DNA of 64,000 bases from positions 25,095 through 89,094 of the forward strand of contig NZ_VUKF01000019.1 in assembly GCF_009193185.1 (NCBI RefSeq), written 5' to 3'. Below the pieces are notes generated by a model, which was given only the letters and a program-made list of their open reading frames with translations, made no database searches and was not told the DNA's origin. Shown here piece after piece: positions 12,868 through 21,396 of the stretch. This DNA comes from Georgenia thermotolerans (GTDB taxonomy: Bacteria > Actinomycetota > Actinomycetes > Actinomycetales > Actinomycetaceae). Position numbers and translations under genes: made by a program. Positions within the stretch are counted from its first letter, which is position 1. Every line of letters starts with the position of its first letter.

Positions 12868-13651
12868 GGCGACGCCCGGCCCGCCGGGATGGCAGGTGCT
12901 GCCCTCCCGGGTCGTGACCTTCTGCCTCGTGGAGCTGGAGAAGCTCCGCCACGACCGCACCGAGCTGTTCACCCGGGCGGTCCAGCCGGCGCTGTGGCTG
13001 CTCGTGTTCGGCCAGACCTTCACCCACCTGCACGCCATCCCGACCGGGAACGTGCCCTACCTCGACTTCCTCGCGCCGGGCATCATCGCCCAGTCCGCGC
13101 TCTTCGTCGCCATCTTCTACGGCATCCAGATCATCTGGGACCGCGACGCCGGCGTGCTCGCCAAGCTGCTCGTCACCCCCACGCCCCGAGCCGCCCTGGT
13201 GACGGGCAAGGCCTTCGCCGCCGGCGTTCGCGCCCTCGCCCAGGCGGTCGTGGTGCTCGTGCTGGCGGCCCTCCTCGGGGTGGCCCTGTCCCACAACCCC
13301 CTCGACCTGCTCGGCATGGTCGTCGTGGTCATGCTCGGCTCGGCCTTCTTCGCCTGCCTGTCCATCACCATCGCCGGTGTCGTGCTGCGCCGGGACCGCC
13401 TCATGGGCATCGGCCAGGCCATCACCATGCCGCTGTTCTTCGCCTCCAACGCGCTGTACCCGCTGGCGATCATGCCCGTCTGGCTGCAGGCGATCAGCCG
13501 GGTCAACCCGCTCTCCTACGAGGTCGACGCCCTGCGGGGGCTGCTCATCGGCACCCCGGCGCACCTCCCGCTCGATCTCGGGGTGCTCGTGGTCGCCGCG
13601 GTGGCAGCCATCGCGGCCGCCGCCGCGCTGCTCGGTCGGCTCGCCCGGTAG
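12824..13651 (+). CDS. ABC-2 type exporter, permease subunit (DrrB-like)
   Basis: Membrane partner of the preceding ATPase, about 275 residues with six hydrophobic segments. It has the ABC-2 pattern: LWLLVFGQTF in TM1, an extracellular loop PYLDFLAPGIIAQS, VLAKLLVTPTPRAALVTGK in the coupling region, and FFASNALYPLAIMPVWLQAISRVNPLSY before the last helix. GTG 12824 lies inside the ATPase gene behind GGGGAGGA. Such pairs export lipids, antibiotics or polysaccharide units. Nothing here fixes the substrate. Confidence 0.92.
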   Translation: MRSAARAAPPAVAAEATPGPPGWQVLPSRVVTFCLVELEKLRHDRTELFTRAVQPALWLLVFGQTFTHLHAIPTGNVPYLDFLAPGIIAQSALFVAIFYGIQIIWDRDAGVLAKLLVTPTPRAALVTGKAFAAGVRALAQAVVVLVLAALLGVALSHNPLDLLGMVVVVMLGSAFFACLSITIAGVVLRRDRLMGIGQAITMPLFFASNALYPLAIMPVWLQAISRVNPLSYEVDALRGLLIGTPAHLPLDLGVLVVAAVAAIAAAAALLGRLAR

Positions 13652-13657
13652 GCCGGC

Positions 13658-13681
13658 GCCCCGGTCGGCACGCCCCGGGGC
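13658..13681. terminator. Possible bidirectional terminator between convergent genes
   Basis: An inverted repeat GCCCCGG / CCGGGGC with a 10-nt loop in the 40-bp gap between the permease stop and the acyltransferase stop. It is short and may be chance in GC-rich DNA. Confidence 0.4.
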
Positions 13682-13691
13682 AGGGCAGCCC

Positions 13692-14294
13692 TCAGTGCGC
13701 GGCGGTGTCGCGCGGGTCGGCTGACTCGTCGCTCAGCCGCGGCTCGGTGCCGAGCTCGGGCCTGACCCCGGTCTTGCCGGCGTAGAACGCCCGGATGCGG
13801 TCCATGTCCGCCGCGACGTCGCCCGTGAGGTGGAACGTCGGCCCCAGCCCGGCGGTCATCGTCGTGCGGTCGACGTAGCCGAGGGTGACCGGCAGGTCCG
13901 TCGCGCGGGCGATGCGGTAGAAGCCGGACTTCCACACCGACCCGGCGCCGCGCGTGCCCTCGGGCGTGATGACGAGGTAGAAGCGCTCCCCGGCCGCCAC
14001 CCGCCCGACCAGCTCCTCGACCAGCCCGCCGGGACGGCGCCGGTCCACCGGGATCCCGCCGAGCGCCCGCATGAGCACGCCCAGCGGCGGGCGGAAGAGC
14101 TGGTGCTTGCCGAGGAAGCGCACCGAGATGCCGGTACGCCACGCGATGGCCAGCATGAGGACGAAGTCCCAGTTCGACGTGTGCGGGGCCCCGATGAGGA
14201 TGCCCGCGCCGTCGTCGGGCAGCGGCTCCGCCCGGTACCGCCAGCGGCTCACGGCCCAGTAGGCGCGCGCCAGCGCACGCCGGATTCTCCCCAT
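13692..14294 (-). CDS. PlsC-type lysophospholipid acyltransferase
   Basis: A glycerophospholipid acyltransferase fold of 200 residues acting at the membrane. The catalytic H-x4-D is in APHTSNWDFVL. The second block GKHQLF...GGIPVDRR and the PEGTRG motif (VITPEGTRGAG) follow in order. These are the standard blocks of 1-acyl-glycerol-3-phosphate acyltransferases. The C-terminal tail (LGTEPRLSDES) is charged. It lies 49 bp downstream of the Pro/Ala-rich exported protein on the same strand and may share its transcript. The acyl acceptor is not determined. Confidence 0.9.
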   Translation of the reverse strand: MGRIRRALARAYWAVSRWRYRAEPLPDDGAGILIGAPHTSNWDFVLMLAIAWRTGISVRFLGKHQLFRPPLGVLMRALGGIPVDRRRPGGLVEELVGRVAAGERFYLVITPEGTRGAGSVWKSGFYRIARATDLPVTLGYVDRTTMTAGLGPTFHLTGDVAADMDRIRAFYAGKTGVRPELGTEPRLSDESADPRDTAAH

Positions 14295-14343
14295 ACGGCG
14301 CCCCTATGGCAGGGCGAGGGGCCGGGAGGACGAGGGCCGGCCC

Positions 14344-14883
14344 TCAGCCGCCGAGCCACCGGAGCAGCGGGAGCCCCGAGCGGCCGCGCTCGCGCTCACC
14401 GGTCCGCCCGCTGGGAGCGTCCGTCGGGTCCTCCTGCGCTCCGGCCTCGCCGGCGGTCGTGGGACCGGCGGGCCTGTCGGCGCCGGCGGTGGTGGGGCGG
14501 GGTGCGGGGGCCGGGGCGGGCGTGGGGGTCGCCGTCTCCGCGGGCCCGGCGGCCGGCGCCTCGGCCGGGGTGGCGGTCGGGAGCGGCCGGGGCTCGCGGG
14601 CCGGCTGGCCGGACGGCTCGGGGGACGACTCGGGCACCGGCGCGCCGGGCGACGGCGCGACCGGCGACGGCGCTTCCGGTGCCTCCGCGGGCGAGGGCGC
14701 GCCGGCGGGGACGGCGGTCGGGTCCATCGCCGGCGCGGGCTCGCCGACGAGCTCCGTGCGCGGCGCGTGCGCGTCGGTGCCCCCGGCCGAGAGGCCCGCG
14801 GCGGTCCCGAGGCCGATCCCGAGGCCGACGGCCACCGCCGCCCCCTCCGCCCACGTGCGGCGGCGGAGTCTCGGTGCACGCAT
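14344..14883 (-). CDS. Exported Pro/Ala-rich disordered protein
   Basis: 179 residues, unrecognised as a family. A basic N-terminus (MRAPRLRRR) is followed by a hydrophobic segment (GAAVAVGLGIGLGTAAGL), so it is either secreted or anchored by one N-terminal helix. The remainder is low-complexity Pro/Ala/Thr/Glu (PSPAEAPEAPSPVAPSPG, ATPTPAPAPAPRP), predicted to be disordered and wall-spanning, ending in a short SGLPLLRWLGG. ATG 14883 has a perfect GAAGGAG 7 nt upstream. The frame extends upstream to 15420, but that part is antisense to the DUF998 gene. Confidence 0.75.
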   Translation of the reverse strand: MRAPRLRRRTWAEGAAVAVGLGIGLGTAAGLSAGGTDAHAPRTELVGEPAPAMDPTAVPAGAPSPAEAPEAPSPVAPSPGAPVPESSPEPSGQPAREPRPLPTATPAEAPAAGPAETATPTPAPAPAPRPTTAGADRPAGPTTAGEAGAQEDPTDAPSGRTGERERGRSGLPLLRWLGG

Positions 14884-15042
14884 GTGTCCGCTCCTTCGCT
14901 CTGCGCGGGACCGGGGAGGTGCTGGGATCCCCTGCCCACCGCCCGGCCTCCGTCCGGCCACGGCCCGTTCCTGCCCCCGCGAGGGTAACGCTTGTGTAAC
15001 GTCCGCAATACCGGAGATGCCGTCGCGGGGCATGGTGGAGGC

Positions 15043-15675
15043 ATGGCGGATCGACTCACCCGGCGCCTGCTCGGGGCCGGCGTCGCCGCCGGGCCGGTGT
15101 TCGTGGCCGTCACGGCCGCCCAGATGCTCACCCGCGAGGGCTTCGACGTGCTGCGCCACCCCCTCAGCCTGCTCAGCCGGGGCGGCGCGGGCTGGGTCCA
15201 GGTGACCAACTTCGTCGTCGCCGGCGTCCTCGTGGGCGGCTTCGCCGTCGGCGTCCGCCGGCTCCTGCGCCCCGGCCCGGCGGCCACGGCGGCGCCGGTC
15301 GCGCTCGCCGTGCTGGGCGGCGGGCTCGTCGGCGCGGGCGTGTTCGTCACCGATCCGGGCGGGCTGGGGTTCCCGCGCCAGGACGCCGGGACGGGGACCA
15401 CCTGGCACGGCCTCGCGCACGCCGCCGCGACGGCGGTGGGGCTCAACGCCGGGATCGTCGCCGCGGTGGTCCTCGCCCGCCGGTTCGCCCGCGCCGGCGC
15501 GCCCGGGTGGGCCGCCTACTGCCTGGCCACCGCCGTGCCCCTGGCCGTGCTGGCCTGGTGGCGCGGCCCGGGGCTGGTGAGCGTGCGGCTCGCCGCCGAC
15601 GTCGTCCTGCTCGCCGCCTGCGTCTCGCTCGTCGCGGCGCGCCTGTACCGGGAGGCCGCGGCTCCACCTCGTTGA
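15043..15675 (+). CDS. DUF998 family integral membrane protein
   Basis: 210 residues with six hydrophobic helices. The pattern HPLSLLSRGGAGWVQVTNFVVAGVL, then VFVTDPGGLGFP, then HGLAHAAAT matches DUF998 proteins, whose role is not established. ATG 15043 is preceded by GTGGAGG. It is divergent from the Pro-rich gene and convergent with the FAD gene. No partner gene is evident. Confidence 0.85.
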   Translation: MADRLTRRLLGAGVAAGPVFVAVTAAQMLTREGFDVLRHPLSLLSRGGAGWVQVTNFVVAGVLVGGFAVGVRRLLRPGPAATAAPVALAVLGGGLVGAGVFVTDPGGLGFPRQDAGTGTTWHGLAHAAATAVGLNAGIVAAVVLARRFARAGAPGWAAYCLATAVPLAVLAWWRGPGLVSVRLAADVVLLAACVSLVAARLYREAAAPPR

Positions 15676-15782
15676 TGACGGACGCCAGTACGAGCGAGCA
15701 GCAGCGGCGAGGGCCCGACGAGATCGAGATTATGGCTGTCACAACGACCAGAACCTCGACCTGGCTGCGGCGAGGGCGGCCC

Positions 15783-17429
15783 TCACACGGCCGCGGCCGC
15801 CGCCCGCCCGGCCCGCCGCCCGGAGAACAGGCACCCGCCGAGGAACGTGCCCTCCAGCGCGCGGTAGCCGTGCATCCCGCCGCCCCCGAAGCCGGCGACC
15901 TCCCCGGCGGCGTACAGGCCGGGCAACGGCGCGCCGTCCGGGCGCAGCACCCGCCCGTCCAGGTCGGTCTCGAGCCCGCCGAGCGTCTTGCGCGTGAGCA
16001 CGTGCAGCTTGACGGCGATCAGCGGCCCGGCCGCCGGGTCGAGCAGCCGGTGCGGCGCGGCGACCCGGATGAGCCGGTCGCCGCGGTAGGCGCGGGCCTG
16101 GCGCAGCGCGGCCACCTGCAGGTCCTTGGTGAACGGGTTGAGCATCTCCCGGTCCCGGGCCACCACCTCGCCCTCGACCCGCGCCGGGTCCAGCAGCGGC
16201 GCCGGCGTCAGGGCGTTCATCCCGGCGACCAGCTCGGCGAGCGTGCCGGCGACGACGAAGTCGGCCCCGCGCTCCTTGAACGCCTCGACCGGTCCGGGCG
16301 CGCCGGGGCGCAGCCGCTGGGCGAGCAGGCGCAGGTCCTTGCCGGTCAGGTCGGGGTTCTGCTCCGAGCCGGAGAGGGCGAACTCCTTCTCGATGATGCG
16401 CTGGGTGAGCACGAACCAGCTGTGGTCGTGCCCGGTGCGGCGCAGGTGCGCCAGGGTCCCGAGGGTGTCGAAGCCGGGGAACAGCGGGACGGGCAGCCGC
16501 CGCCCGGTGGCGTCGAGCCACAGCGACGAGGGCCCCGGCAGGATCCGGATGCCGTGACCGGGCCAGACCGGCGCGTAGTTGGTGATGCCCTCGGTGTAGT
16601 GCCACATCCGGTCCCGGTTGACGGCGCTGGCGCCGGTGGCCACCGCGGTCTCGAGCATGCGCCCGTCGACGTAGGCCGGCACCCCGGTGAGCAGGTGCTC
16701 CGGCGGCGTGCCGAGCCGGGCGGGCCAGTGGCGGCGCACCAGCTCGGGGTTGCCACCGATGCCGCCGGAGGTGACGACGACGGCGCCGGCGTGCCGCTCG
16801 AACCGGCCCACCGCGGTGCGGGAGGACGGCGCGCCGCGCGGGGCGGGGCTGGGCTCGAGCACCGTGCCGTGCACGCCGTCGACGACGCCGTCGGTGACCG
16901 TCAGGCCGTCCACCCGGTGCCGGAAGGCCACCTGGACGAGGCCGGCGTCGACGGCGGCGCGGACCTGACGGACGAACGGCTCGAGCAGCCCCGGCCCGGT
17001 GCCCCAGGTGATGTGGAAACGCGGGACGGAGTTGCCCGGCCCGGCCGCCTCGCCGCCGCGCTCCGCCCAGCCCACCACCGGGAAGAACCGCACGCCGAGC
17101 CGGCGCAGCCAGGCGCGCTTCTCCCCGGCGGCGAACTCCACGTACGCCCGCGCCCACTCCCGCGGCCACCGGTCCTCCCGCTCCCGGTCGAACCCGGCGG
17201 TGCCCGCCCAGTCCTGCCGGGCGAGGTCGAGGCTGTCGCGCACGCCCATGCGGCGCTGCTCGGGGGAGTCCACGAGGAAGAGGCCGCCGAAGGACCAGTA
17301 CGCCTGGCCGCCGAGATTGGCCGCGTTCTCCTGGTCCAGGAGGAGCACGCGCCGGCCCGCCGCGGCCAGCTCGGCGGTGGCGACGAGCCCGGCCAGGCCG
17401 GCTCCCACCACGATGACGTCGGCGTCCAT
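15783..17429 (-). CDS. FAD-binding dehydrogenase (fumarate reductase/ketosteroid dehydrogenase-like)
   Basis: A 548-residue flavoprotein of the FAD_binding_2 fold. The dinucleotide-binding site is VIVVGAGLAGLVATAELAAAGRRVLLLDQ at the N-terminus, VVVTSGGIGGNPELVR is in the middle, and GLYAAGEVAGFGGGGMHGYRALEGTFLGG is the C-terminal FAD loop. The family includes soluble fumarate-reductase-like and 3-ketosteroid-1-dehydrogenase-like enzymes. Mycobacterial relatives are annotated simply as FAD-binding dehydrogenases. No electron partner lies nearby. Start ATG 17429. Confidence 0.88.
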   Translation of the reverse strand: MDADVIVVGAGLAGLVATAELAAAGRRVLLLDQENAANLGGQAYWSFGGLFLVDSPEQRRMGVRDSLDLARQDWAGTAGFDREREDRWPREWARAYVEFAAGEKRAWLRRLGVRFFPVVGWAERGGEAAGPGNSVPRFHITWGTGPGLLEPFVRQVRAAVDAGLVQVAFRHRVDGLTVTDGVVDGVHGTVLEPSPAPRGAPSSRTAVGRFERHAGAVVVTSGGIGGNPELVRRHWPARLGTPPEHLLTGVPAYVDGRMLETAVATGASAVNRDRMWHYTEGITNYAPVWPGHGIRILPGPSSLWLDATGRRLPVPLFPGFDTLGTLAHLRRTGHDHSWFVLTQRIIEKEFALSGSEQNPDLTGKDLRLLAQRLRPGAPGPVEAFKERGADFVVAGTLAELVAGMNALTPAPLLDPARVEGEVVARDREMLNPFTKDLQVAALRQARAYRGDRLIRVAAPHRLLDPAAGPLIAVKLHVLTRKTLGGLETDLDGRVLRPDGAPLPGLYAAGEVAGFGGGGMHGYRALEGTFLGGCLFSGRRAGRAAAAAV

Positions 17430-17551
17430 CGGCGCTCCCTCGTGCTCGGCTGGGCGCCAGCGTAAGGGACGCGTCCCGACAGGTACGGCGGCTTGGCCGC
17501 GCGCCGGGCGGGGCCGCCGTGGACGGCGGTCCTCCCGGGGCCGCGGCCCTG

Positions 17552-18883
17552 TCAGCCGCTCACGGGCGGGCGCGGGTCGTTCGCGGGACCGCCGGGCGGC
17601 TGCCCGGCCGTCGGCGGCGACCCCGGAGGCGGGGCCGCAGGGGCGGGATCAGGCTCTCCGGCGGGATCAGCCTCCCCTGCATGTCGATTCCTGCCCGTCC
17701 GCTCGGGAGCGGCCAGCACCGCGGCCCGCGCGCGGTTCGCCCCCGCGGCCACGAACCGCTCCAGCGGGCCCTGCCCGAAGTACTTGTGCCAGAGGACGGC
17801 GAAGGGCAGGGCCACGCCGATGATGAGGAGGTAGCGGGCGGCGAGGTTGTCGCCCATGAGGTCGGAGGCCGCGACGGGCGTGTGGGCGGAGTAGATGGTC
17901 AGGGTCATCGCCCCGGCGACCCCGATCGGCCAGAGCAGGCGCCGCGCGGCGGGCAGCCTGGTCACCAGCAGGACCGCGCCGAGCACGGCCATCGCGCAGC
18001 CCAGGGTGTGCACCATGTCGGTCGGCGTGCCGGAGTGATGCTCGGGCGGCACGAGCCACCACCACGACGACACGTCGTTGGGGTCCCAGACGACCTGGTC
18101 GGGCGTCGTCCCCGCTCCCGCGGCGAGGAGGTGCTGCACCCCGCCGAGCTCGAACAGCAGCAGCCGTGACGCGAACCAGGCGACGAGCGCCATCGCCGTG
18201 CCGCCGACGAGCAGCCGGACCGCCACCTTGGTGGAGGACAGGTTGAGCCGGCCGATGGCCATGCCGGCGCAGATGTAGGCCATGTTCGTCACGGCCGGGA
18301 AGTCCCCGGTGACGAGCAGCTGCTGGACGAAGCCGATCGGGTCGGTGAAGGGGGAGGTGAGCGTGAGCGGGTCGAACGCCGGGTGCCAGCCCAGGGCGTA
18401 CGACCCGAGTATCACCAGCGGGCTGACCACGACCAGGCCGCCGGCGATGGCGGCCAGCGTGCGCGGGCGCAGGCCGATCAGCGGGACGGCGAGGAGGAAG
18501 AACGCGCCGTAGTAGGCCAGGATCACCGAGATCGTCGCGACGTAGCCGAGGGCCAGGCCGATGGCGCCGATCAGCAGCGCACGCACGGCGATGTTGGCCC
18601 GGGCGGCGCGGCGGGCCCGCCCTTCCATGGGGTGCCGGCCGCCGCTGATGAAGGCCAGGCTGATGCCCGCCACCATGACGAACAAGGTCGCGGACCGGCC
18701 GATCACGGTCATGCCCGCCAGCGAGGGTCCGCCGTCGTCCCCCAGCGGGTCCCAGACGTTCGCGGCGAGCATCGCCACCAGCGCCACCCCGCGGGTGACG
18801 TCGACGCCGAGGAACCGCGCCTTGCCCGGCGCACCGGTCGTCCGGGCCGGCGCCGCGACGGCGGCACCGGGAGCGGCGCCCAT
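17552..18883 (-). CDS. Membrane protein of the heparan-alpha-glucosaminide N-acetyltransferase-like (DUF1624/DUF418) group
   Basis: 443 residues, about ten transmembrane helices. The N-terminal RFLGVDVTRGVALVAMLAAN matches the first helix of DUF1624/HGSNAT and DUF418 proteins (LxGxDxxRGxAxLxM). The C-terminal half has WPIGVAGAMTLTIYSAHTPVAAS and KYFGQGPLERFVA, a common ending of DUF418 proteins. The last about 55 residues are Pro/Ala-rich. ATG 18883 has GGAGG 4 nt upstream; a GTG at 18886 is too close to it. A role in acyl transfer to a surface glycan is suggested only by homology. Confidence 0.85.
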   Translation of the reverse strand: MGAAPGAAVAAPARTTGAPGKARFLGVDVTRGVALVAMLAANVWDPLGDDGGPSLAGMTVIGRSATLFVMVAGISLAFISGGRHPMEGRARRAARANIAVRALLIGAIGLALGYVATISVILAYYGAFFLLAVPLIGLRPRTLAAIAGGLVVVSPLVILGSYALGWHPAFDPLTLTSPFTDPIGFVQQLLVTGDFPAVTNMAYICAGMAIGRLNLSSTKVAVRLLVGGTAMALVAWFASRLLLFELGGVQHLLAAGAGTTPDQVVWDPNDVSSWWWLVPPEHHSGTPTDMVHTLGCAMAVLGAVLLVTRLPAARRLLWPIGVAGAMTLTIYSAHTPVAASDLMGDNLAARYLLIIGVALPFAVLWHKYFGQGPLERFVAAGANRARAAVLAAPERTGRNRHAGEADPAGEPDPAPAAPPPGSPPTAGQPPGGPANDPRPPVSG

Positions 18884-19189
18884 CACGCCTCCGTCCGGGG
18901 GAGGCCCCGGGGCCGAAGCGCCCGGTGATGCACCTCAGGTCGTTGCACCGCAGGTCGTACGGGCATCCTCGTCACCTCGTTCTCTCGCGCGTGGGCACAT
19001 GAGCGCGCACGGTCCCGCTCCTTCGGACGGCACCCGGGCGCTGCGCTTGCGGTGCCCAGCCGGGTGGACGACCAGCGGGCTGCCGTGCCGGCGTCTGGGG
19101 GTGGCGACCACTTAACGGCGGGAACCTGAGAAGGGGCCGGGAACCTGTCGGACCGTTCAGGGAACAAACAGACGGCCTGCTCTTCGCTC
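18884..19189. other. Intergenic region without a recognised gene
   Basis: About 300 bp between the divergent membrane protein gene and the TetR-operator promoter. It contains short open frames without Shine-Dalgarno support and a near-repeat CTCAGGTCGTTGCACCGCAG around 18935-18955. I see nothing else interpretable. Confidence 0.5.
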
Positions 19190-19247
19190 TTGACACCGCC
19201 GCCGGTATGGCTAATCATATTAGCCATACCGGCTAAGGAGGTTAGCC
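19190..19247 (+). promoter_or_regulatory. Promoter with long palindromic TetR-type operator and second inverted repeat
   Basis: A TTGACA -35 box lies at 19190-19195. A perfect inverted repeat with 15-bp arms (GCCGGTATGGCTAAT, CAT centre, mirrored) spans 19201-19233 and covers the expected -10 position (TAATCA at 19212-19217). Immediately after it, GGCTAA-GGAGG-TTAGCC (19231-19247) forms another inverted repeat that reuses the GGCTAA half-site. With a TetR gene as second gene of the operon, this is the obvious autoregulatory operator. Confidence 0.88.
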
Positions 19248-19267
19248 GCTAGGACGGAGGTATCAAG

Positions 19268-20092
19268 ATGGGAACCACCCAGTGGATCGAGCGGCCCGGC
19301 GGCCGCGTCGCCTACGACGTCGAGGGCAGCGGTCCGCTCGTCGTCCTCGTCCCGGGCATGGGAGACCTGCGCCAGGAGTACCGCTACCTCGGCCCGCAGC
19401 TCCTGGCCGCGGGATACCGCGTGGCCACGACCGACCTGCGCGGCCACGGCGACTCCGACGCGGGCTTCGACGCCTACGGCGACGTCCCCACCGCCGGGGA
19501 CGTGCTGGCGCTGGCCGACGCCCTCTCGCCGGAGGCGCCGGTGGTGCTCGTCGGCAACTCCATGGGCGCCGCCGCCGTGTGCTGGGCGGCCGCCGAGCGG
19601 CCCGATCGCGTCGCGGGCCTGGTGCTCCTCGGCCCCGTCGTCCGCGACGTCCCGATGTCCCCGGTCCTGGCCTGGCTCATGCGCGCGGCCCTGACCCGCC
19701 CGTGGGGGCCCGCGGTCTGGCCCGCCTACCAGCAGTCGCTCTTCGCCGGGCGGCCCCCGGCGGACCACGCCGCGCACCGCGCCCGCATCCGGGCCTCGCT
19801 GCGCGACCCCGCGCGCTGGCGCGCGTTCCGGACCACCGTCACGACGCTGACCCACGCCGCGGTCGCGGCCCGCCTGGGCGAGGTTCGCGCGCCGGCCCTG
19901 GTGGTCATGGGCGGGAAGGACCCGGACTTCAAGGACCCCGCGGCCGAGGCGGCGTGGCTGGGGGAGACCCTCGGCGCCGAGGTGCTCGTGCGCCCCGCCT
20001 CCGGCCACTACCCCCACACCGACGACCCGACGGCGGTCGGCCCCGCCGTCACCGCCTTCCTCGCCCGGCTGGGGCTGCGCGCCGATGCCTAG
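19268..20092 (+). CDS. Alpha/beta hydrolase
   Basis: 274-residue alpha/beta hydrolase. The nucleophile elbow is GNSMGAAAV (Ser), the acid lies in GGKDPDFKD and the histidine is SGHYPHTDDP. The oxyanion region VVLVPGMGDLRQEY is near the N-terminus. ATG 19268 has GGAGG (19256-19260). The gene is the first of an operon with a TetR regulator, overlapping it by 8 bp, and is driven by the palindromic promoter just upstream. Induction by the regulator's ligand, perhaps an ester substrate, is a reasonable inference; the substrate is unknown. Confidence 0.92.
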   Translation: MGTTQWIERPGGRVAYDVEGSGPLVVLVPGMGDLRQEYRYLGPQLLAAGYRVATTDLRGHGDSDAGFDAYGDVPTAGDVLALADALSPEAPVVLVGNSMGAAAVCWAAAERPDRVAGLVLLGPVVRDVPMSPVLAWLMRAALTRPWGPAVWPAYQQSLFAGRPPADHAAHRARIRASLRDPARWRAFRTTVTTLTHAAVAARLGEVRAPALVVMGGKDPDFKDPAAEAAWLGETLGAEVLVRPASGHYPHTDDPTAVGPAVTAFLARLGLRADA

Positions 20093-20639
20093 GGCGGGGC
20101 TGACCCCCGAGCGGGTGGTCGAGCTCGGCTGCGCGGTGGCCGACGACGTCGGCTGGGACGGCCTGACCCTCGCGGCGGTGGCGCAGCGCGCCGGCGTGCG
20201 GCTGCCCTCGCTGTACAAGCACGTCGCCAACGTCGAGGACCTGCGCGACCGGATCGCGGCGCGCACCCTCGACGAGCTGCGCGTGGCCCTCGTCCCCGCC
20301 CTCGAGCGCGGGGAGGGGCTGGCCGGGCTGGCGCACGCGTACCTGGCGTTCGCCCGCGCCCATCCGGGCCGGTACCCGGCCGTGATCCGGGCGGCCGGGC
20401 CGGACGAGCCCGAGCTCGCCGCCGCCGGCGGCGCCCTGCTCGAGGTCATCAACGGCGCGATGGCCGCTTACGGCCTCAAGGGGGACGACCTCGTCGACGC
20501 CGTGCGGATCGTGCGCAGCGCCCTGCACGGCTTCGTCACCCTGGACGCCGGGGGCGGGTTTCGCATGGCCCGCGACGTCGGGCGGACCTTCGAGCGCATG
20601 GTCACCGGGCTCGACGCCGCGCTGCGGGCGCTTGTCTGA
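20085..20639 (+). CDS. TetR/AcrR family regulator with WHG-type C-terminal domain
   Basis: 184-residue one-component repressor. The N-terminal helix-turn-helix is LTLAAVAQRAGVRLPSLYKHVANVEDL. The ligand domain has the SALHGFVTLDAGGGF pattern of the TetR C-terminal WHG domain. It starts 8 bp inside the hydrolase gene, so it is co-transcribed and most likely represses the shared promoter through the 33-bp palindrome at 19201-19233. Confidence 0.92.
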   Translation: MPRAGLTPERVVELGCAVADDVGWDGLTLAAVAQRAGVRLPSLYKHVANVEDLRDRIAARTLDELRVALVPALERGEGLAGLAHAYLAFARAHPGRYPAVIRAAGPDEPELAAAGGALLEVINGAMAAYGLKGDDLVDAVRIVRSALHGFVTLDAGGGFRMARDVGRTFERMVTGLDAALRALV

Positions 20640-20739
20640 GCCTGACGCGCATGCTGTGGCCGGTGGCCGTGCGGGCGCGACGCCCGCCCGGCCCGCGCGC
20701 CCGGCCCCCTGAGGTGGTGGGCGCGGGTACGTTCGTGCC

Positions 20740-21387
20740 ATGAGCGACACCGGTTACGGCGACTTCGAGTTCGAGCGGAAGTTCTTCGTCCGCCAGCTCC
20801 CCGCGGTGGTGCACACCGAGCCCGAGCCCGTCCTCATCGTGCAGAGCTACTTCCTCGCCGCCGAGGGGTACGCGCTGCGGATCCGGGTCGAGGCGCCGGC
20901 CGGCGAGCTCGACCGGGCCGCCGCCGCGGCGGCGGACGACGCGCTGCTCACGGCGCTCGCCGGCAAGGTGAGCTTCTGCGAGCTCACGGCCAAGGGGCCG
21001 TACATCGGTGGCACGCGCTACGAGGCCGAGCGCGAGCTCGACCCCAACGTCGGCCTGCAGATGGTCCGGCTCGGCGGTCAGCGGGTGGTGAAGTACCGGC
21101 ACTCGGTGTGGCTGGGCAGCGACGGATGGGTGCTCGACGAGTTCCTCGGTGCCAACGCCCCGCTCGTCGTCGCCGAGTGCGAGCGCGGCGGGCCCGTGAC
21201 CGACCTGGCGATCCCCGACTTCTGCGTCACCGAGGTCACGGACGACCCCCGCTTCGCCAACGACGCCCTCGCCGGGGCGCCGTTCGCGACCTGGCGGGAA
21301 CGGTTCGACGCCGAGCTCGCCGCGCGCGGGCCGCGCTTCCTCGAGGAGTTCGGCCACAACGAGATGGGCCTGTCCTCGGACGCCTGA
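20740..21387 (+). CDS. CYTH-domain protein
   Basis: A 215-residue triphosphate tunnel metalloenzyme fold. The signature ExExK appears as FEFERKFFV at the N-terminus. Further acidic and basic tunnel strands are YALRIRVEA, CELTAKGPYIGGTRYEAER, RVVKYRHSVW, WVLDEFLGANAPLVVAECE. Members are inorganic triphosphatases or thiamine triphosphatases, and many actinobacterial ones are uncharacterised. No CHAD domain is fused, and no polyphosphate gene is adjacent. ATG 20740 has only a weak upstream GGTGG. Confidence 0.88.
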   Translation: MSDTGYGDFEFERKFFVRQLPAVVHTEPEPVLIVQSYFLAAEGYALRIRVEAPAGELDRAAAAAADDALLTALAGKVSFCELTAKGPYIGGTRYEAERELDPNVGLQMVRLGGQRVVKYRHSVWLGSDGWVLDEFLGANAPLVVAECERGGPVTDLAIPDFCVTEVTDDPRFANDALAGAPFATWRERFDAELAARGPRFLEEFGHNEMGLSSDA

Positions 21388-21396
21388 GCCGCGCCG

